From contig JBCCXT010000014.1 in NCBI GenBank assembly GCA_039191215.1, forward strand, positions 3,677 through 67,676: a stretch of 64,000 nt of DNA, in the 5' to 3' direction. The stretch is from HKCCE3408 sp039191215. GTDB taxonomy: Bacteria > Pseudomonadota > Alphaproteobacteria > Rhodobacterales > Rhodobacteraceae. The notes beneath the pieces are model-generated. The model saw only the letters and a program-made list of their open reading frames with translations, did not search any database and had not been told where the DNA came from. Shown one piece after another: positions 60,503-64,000 of this stretch. A program made the translations under genes and the position numbers. Position 1 is the stretch's first letter, and every line of letters starts with the position of its first letter.

Positions 60503-60579
60503 TAGCTGCATAGGCTTCCCTCGGCGTCGTGTCGTTAAGCCCCCACCCATTGGCATGGCGCCGAGGTTCTATGCAGCTA
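60503..60579 (+). ncRNA. Candidate structured RNA with a 27-bp hairpin and C-rich loop
   Basis: TAGCTGCATAG (60503-60513) pairs perfectly with CTATGCAGCTA (60569-60579). After an internal loop, 60519-60534 pairs with 60551-60566 over 16 positions, eight Watson-Crick at the base and several G-U toward the tip. The 16-base apical loop is TTAAGCCCCCACCCAT. The G-U pairs hold only on the plus strand, which argues for an RNA structure there. It lies 67 bases before the gamma-glutamyltransferase gene and may be its leader or a separate small RNA. No known family is recognised. Confidence 0.45.
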
Positions 60580-60646
60580 ATTCCTTGCCCAGCCGACAAA
60601 ATCCGTTAGAGCTTGCCTCCTGCTTTTGATCGGGACAGGACGTGCC

Positions 60647-62218
60647 ATGCGAGATTTCCATAAACCTGGGCGATCTGCCGTATTCGCTCAATCCGGCATG
60701 TGCGCCACCTCCCACCCGCTCGGCGCGCAAGTCGGCGTGCGGCTGCTCGAAGAAGGCGGCAACGCCGTCGATGCGGCGATCGGCGTGGCCGTGCTTATGG
60801 GCTTTTGTGAGCCGCAAATGACCGGCCTGGGCGGCGATCTTTTTGTGCTGTTGCATAAACCAGGCACAGGCATGATCGGGCTGAACGCGTCCGGCCGCGC
60901 CCCGGCGGGCCTGTCGGCTGATGACTTGCGCGCCGACGGCCATAGCCGCATCACCCCAAATCTGCCCGCCGCGATCACGCTGCCGGGTGCCGTCGACGGC
61001 TATTTGCGGCTGCATACTGATTACGGCACGCTGCCGTTGGCCCAGATCCTGGCACCCGCCATCCACTATGCCGAGGCAGGTATTCCGGTCGCACCCCGGG
61101 TCGCCTTCGACTGGGGCGGCGCAACCCTTCCCGACAGTGGAATGCGGCATTTTATGTTATCTGGCCAGCCGCTCAGAACCGGTGACATTTTCCGCGCGCC
61201 CGGCCAGGCAGAGGTTCTGCGCCGAATTGCGAGCCAGGGGCGCGCAGGCTTTTACGCGGGCGAGGTGGCCGCCGACATGCTGGCTACATTGCGCGCAATT
61301 GGCGGTGTGCACACCGAGGCCGACTTTGCCGCGACCGCGTGTGATTACGTGACGCCGATTTCGGCCACATATCGCGGGCATAAATTGACGGAACTACCGC
61401 CCAACGGCCAAGGGGCCACGGCGCTGTTGATGGCGCAAATGCTGGAACAGTTTGATATCGCGTCACTTGACCCGCTTGGCGCTGAGCGCGTGCATCTAGA
61501 AGCCGAAGTCACAAAGCTTGCCTATGACGCGCGTAACCGGTTTGTGGCCGATCCCGATCATACCCAGCGGCTGGACCACATGCTGGCGCCGCAAACCGCC
61601 CGCGCATTGGCGGACCTGATCGATCCGACACGCGCCTTGCCCGATCCGGCAGCGCTGAGCGAAGACGTTCACCGCGACACGGTTGTTGTAACGGTTGTCG
61701 ACAAGGACCAACTGGCGGTTTCCTTGATCTGCTCGATTTTTGCAAATTTCGGATCAGGCCATGCCAGCGATCGGTTCGGCATCCTGTTTCACAACCGCGG
61801 ATCGGGCTTCAATCTGACGCCGGGCCATGCAAACGAAGCCGGACCCGGCAAGCGGCCGATGCACACAATTATTCCCGCCATGCTCGAAGAGCCGGATGGC
61901 AGCTTGATGCCGTTTGCCGTCATGGGCGGGCAGTACCAAGCCGTTGGTCATGCACGCATAATGTCCGACATCGCCGATTTCGGGGCTGCGCCGCAGGAAG
62001 CTATTGATGCGCCCCGCGCCTTTGCTGATGCGGGCCAGCTAAAGCTTGAGCGCGGCTTTAGCGCCCATATCCGTTCAGCTTTGGCCGAATTGGGCCATGA
62101 CGTCGTCACACCAGATACGCCGATCGGCGGCGCACAAGCGATTCGAATCGATGCAGCCAGTGGTGTCCTGCAAGGCGGCTCCGACCCGCGCAAGGATGGG
62201 ATCGCGCTTGGGTTGTAG
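60647..62218 (+). CDS. Gamma-glutamyltransferase family protein
   Basis: A 523-residue Ntn-hydrolase that would autocleave before a nucleophilic Thr. LGAQVGVRLLEEGGNAVDAAI and MTGLGGDLF open the large subunit; the likely cleavage Thr is in HRDTVVVTVVDKDQLAVSL, where canonical enzymes have TTHxSVVD. A signal peptide is absent, unlike secreted GGTs, so a cytoplasmic enzyme is expected. The ATG at 60647 is used. Confidence 0.88.
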   Translation: MRDFHKPGRSAVFAQSGMCATSHPLGAQVGVRLLEEGGNAVDAAIGVAVLMGFCEPQMTGLGGDLFVLLHKPGTGMIGLNASGRAPAGLSADDLRADGHSRITPNLPAAITLPGAVDGYLRLHTDYGTLPLAQILAPAIHYAEAGIPVAPRVAFDWGGATLPDSGMRHFMLSGQPLRTGDIFRAPGQAEVLRRIASQGRAGFYAGEVAADMLATLRAIGGVHTEADFAATACDYVTPISATYRGHKLTELPPNGQGATALLMAQMLEQFDIASLDPLGAERVHLEAEVTKLAYDARNRFVADPDHTQRLDHMLAPQTARALADLIDPTRALPDPAALSEDVHRDTVVVTVVDKDQLAVSLICSIFANFGSGHASDRFGILFHNRGSGFNLTPGHANEAGPGKRPMHTIIPAMLEEPDGSLMPFAVMGGQYQAVGHARIMSDIADFGAAPQEAIDAPRAFADAGQLKLERGFSAHIRSALAELGHDVVTPDTPIGGAQAIRIDAASGVLQGGSDPRKDGIALGL

Positions 62219-62236
62219 CTTGGTTTGGCCCCCTGA

Positions 62237-62563
62237 TCAGTTCAGGTGGAACTCCAACGGGTAACGGCCATCCTCGAAATCGCCGAACAGATCGTGTAGA
62301 TCGGGATGCTCCACCGGCTGTCCCGTTTCGTCCGGGATCAGATTTTGTTCAGAAACATAAGCCACATAGTAGCTTTCGTCATTCTCTGCCAAGAGGTGGT
62401 AGAACGGCTGTTCCTTGCGCGGTCGGCTATGGACCGGGATCGCTTCGTACCAAGCTTCGCTATTGGCAAATTCCGCATCGATGTCAAACACGACACCCCG
62501 GAACGGGTGCTTTCGATGACGGACGACTTGCCCAAGACTGTATTTTGCTTCTCGATTCAGCAT
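62237..62563 (-). CDS. hspQ: Heat shock protein HspQ
   Basis: A 108-residue HspQ (YccV-like) protein, a regulator of Lon-type proteolysis. Motifs are YSLGQVVRHRKHPFRGVVFDIDAEF, EQPFYHLLAENDESYYVAYVSEQNL read across the core. The ATG at 62563 (MLNREAK) is preferred to one nine codons earlier. Convergent with the gamma-glutamyltransferase gene. Confidence 0.92.
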   Translation of the reverse strand: MLNREAKYSLGQVVRHRKHPFRGVVFDIDAEFANSEAWYEAIPVHSRPRKEQPFYHLLAENDESYYVAYVSEQNLIPDETGQPVEHPDLHDLFGDFEDGRYPLEFHLN

Positions 62564-62751
62564 CGCACTTTGGCCCCCAGATTGCCTCATCTATGCCGCA
62601 CTGTTTGGTGTTGTCCATGCGGAGCGTGCGTAAACCTTCGAAACAGATTGTGACCGGCGGCCCGACAGTCGTGCAGAAGGCTTTGCTAAATCGCGGAAAT
62701 CCGTTATATTTAAGGCCAACGAGAGATAGAAAAAGCTCGGGCAGGTGACAG

Positions 62752-63324
62752 ATGAAACAGGCGCTCTTCGTGCTTGGGTTAATGGTCCTCGCTGGATGTG
62801 GCCAGCAATATTCCGCGCCGCGGAATCTCGATAATGCATGTCTTCTGGGCGCTGAAAGGCCCAATTATCTGCGCGCGATGCAGCGGGCAGAGGCCGAATG
62901 GGGCGTTCCCGTCCATGTCCAGATGGCGACGATTTACCAGGAAAGCCGGTTCATTGGCGATGCGCGGACACCCTATCGTTACGCGCTTGGCGTGATCCCT
63001 ATGGGACGTGTCAGTTCCGCCTATGGCTATGCTCAAGCGTTGGATGGGACATGGGATGATTACGTCTCTGACACAGGCAACCGGCGTGGTAATCGCACAG
63101 ATATTGACGATGCGACAGATTTCATGGGCTGGTATATGGCACTGACGGTTGAGCGTAACGGGATCGCGTTCGAAGATGCGCGCAACCAGTATCTTGCCTA
63201 TCACGAAGGCCATGCGGGCTATGCCCGCGGCAGCTACAACCGCAAGGCTTGGCTGCTACGCGTGGCCGACGAAGTCGCCGCGCGGGCGGAGCTTTATCAG
63301 ACGCAGCTTTTAAGTTGCTCGTAG
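62752..63324 (+). CDS. Lytic transglycosylase-like lipoprotein
   Basis: A 190-residue lipoprotein with lipobox LAGC (signal about 1-15). The mature part has an SLT-like lysozyme domain: catalytic Glu in IYQESRF (about residue 64), then SSAYGYAQALDGTWDDY and AYHEGHAGYARGSY. It is expected to cut peptidoglycan glycan chains at the outer membrane. It converges with lolA. Confidence 0.85.
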   Translation: MKQALFVLGLMVLAGCGQQYSAPRNLDNACLLGAERPNYLRAMQRAEAEWGVPVHVQMATIYQESRFIGDARTPYRYALGVIPMGRVSSAYGYAQALDGTWDDYVSDTGNRRGNRTDIDDATDFMGWYMALTVERNGIAFEDARNQYLAYHEGHAGYARGSYNRKAWLLRVADEVAARAELYQTQLLSCS

Positions 63325-63331
63325 GCGCCGC

Positions 63332-63922
63332 CTAAAAGCCGCGCGCATCGGCCTCCTGCGGGATCGAGAACAGACGGGCGGGCAAGCGCTCACCGGTCTC
63401 AAGCCCGCCCAGGATCACGGTGGTTTCGTTGCCACCCTGATCGGTGATGATCCATTGCCGCAGCTCCACCGGATCGCCGGTGAAGACCAGCGCGATCCGG
63501 CCGATCTCTGGCCTGTCTGGATCCTGGGCAACCACGCGCGTTGTGGTGCCGTCGCTGTCATGGGCGACAACCATGTCGGAGCGTCCCAGATCGACCACAC
63601 GCGCCAGAATGATGCTGAGCGGGGTTTGGCTGAGCGGGTATTGCTCCGGCGGGGCATTGGAGCGGCTGTCGAATATCGCCACCTGCCCGCCACCGGCCAT
63701 CACAAGTGTGTCGTCGCCTTCATATTCAAACCGAACGCGGCCGGGTCGGTGCATGTAAATCGTGCCGGTTGAAATGGTGCCATCGGCATTAACTTGGGTA
63801 AAGGCACCTTCTGCGGTTTGGATGTCATTGAGATAGCCGCTCAGATCGCTCAGCGGGATGAGATCTTGGGCTGCAACGGGTGCGGCAGCAAGGATTGCGA
63901 GGGCGGTTAGAACGGATTTCAT
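63332..63922 (-). CDS. lolA: Outer-membrane lipoprotein carrier protein LolA
   Basis: A 196-residue periplasmic protein with signal peptide (1-18). The beta-rich core GAFTQVNADGTISTGTIYMHRPGRVRFEYEGDD and SQTPLSIILARVVDLG are typical of LolA, which carries lipoproteins from LolCDE to the outer membrane. Weak overall conservation is usual for alphaproteobacteria. Remaining bases 63923-64000 are upstream leader and the window ends. Confidence 0.9.
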   Translation of the reverse strand: MKSVLTALAILAAAPVAAQDLIPLSDLSGYLNDIQTAEGAFTQVNADGTISTGTIYMHRPGRVRFEYEGDDTLVMAGGGQVAIFDSRSNAPPEQYPLSQTPLSIILARVVDLGRSDMVVAHDSDGTTTRVVAQDPDRPEIGRIALVFTGDPVELRQWIITDQGGNETTVILGGLETGERLPARLFSIPQEADARGF

Positions 63923-64000
63923 GTGATGCTCTTTTGCCTGGATGCGAGAGATATAGGCGCAGCAGACAGGGCGGGCCAGTGATAGGCGATAACATTGACA

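Overview
The window is high-GC DNA with dense, tightly packed genes, many coupled by 4-base ATGA or GTGA overlaps. It reads as chromosomal sequence from an alphaproteobacterium of the Rhodobacterales (Roseobacter/Rhodobacter type). The markers are an RpoE-ChrR style sigma/anti-sigma pair beside its amine oxidase-DUF1365-MFS-SDR operon, the cysteine-free 41-residue L36 protein, an rbfA/phosphodiester glycosidase/truB run with rpsO and pnp nearby, DUF3035 and M16 peptidase pairs downstream of purH-lspA, an HspQ and a LolA. I saw no phage, insertion sequence, integrase, CRISPR array or rRNA operon. Almost all of the window is core or lineage-typical chromosome.

Layout. 1-1.7 kb: the tail of a dinB-like polymerase gene, N-formylglutamate amidohydrolase, tRNA-Val(GAC), rpmJ with a clear terminator. 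1.7-3.4 kb: a secreted caspase-fold protein without the expected cysteine. 3.5-13.2 kb: a branched-chain-type (Liv) ABC importer bracketed by two CoA ligases (phenylacetate-CoA-ligase-like and long-chain acyl-CoA-synthetase-like), which suggests import and activation of a carboxylic acid. Two small opposite-strand genes sit inside it, one encoding a peptidoglycan-binding/papain-like protease. A hybrid histidine kinase and an OmpR-type regulator follow divergently (13.3-15.9 kb). 16-20 kb: a tiny membrane protein, a large formate dehydrogenase alpha subunit without neighbouring partner subunits, and a histidine phosphatase. 20-25.8 kb: the RpoE-ChrR singlet-oxygen-type locus. Here the ChrR zinc-site cysteines are both serine, the most striking residue-level anomaly in the window.

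26-32.7 kb: RluA-type pseudouridine synthase, a kinase-like protein, aldehyde dehydrogenase, 1-Cys peroxiredoxin, L,D-transpeptidase, aquaporin and a diguanylate cyclase. 32.8-45.7 kb: translation and RNA genes (pnp, rpsO, truB, rbfA, rsmB-like) interleaved with a BCCT transporter that has a structured leader, a fluoroacetate-dehalogenase-like hydrolase, dapB and an SDHAF4-like protein. 45.7-53.4 kb: a forward series of heparinase-like protein, purH, lspA, DUF3035 lipoprotein and an active/inactive M16 peptidase pair, with one GNAT gene on the other strand. 53.6-64 kb: mutL-rmuC, cobQ, thiolase, a STAS/anti-sigma-kinase pair, a candidate structured RNA, gamma-glutamyltransferase, hspQ, a lytic-transglycosylase-like lipoprotein and lolA.

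A 48-bp intergenic repeat occurs in two good copies and one degenerate copy. All function calls come from reading motifs and remembered families; no database search was possible.
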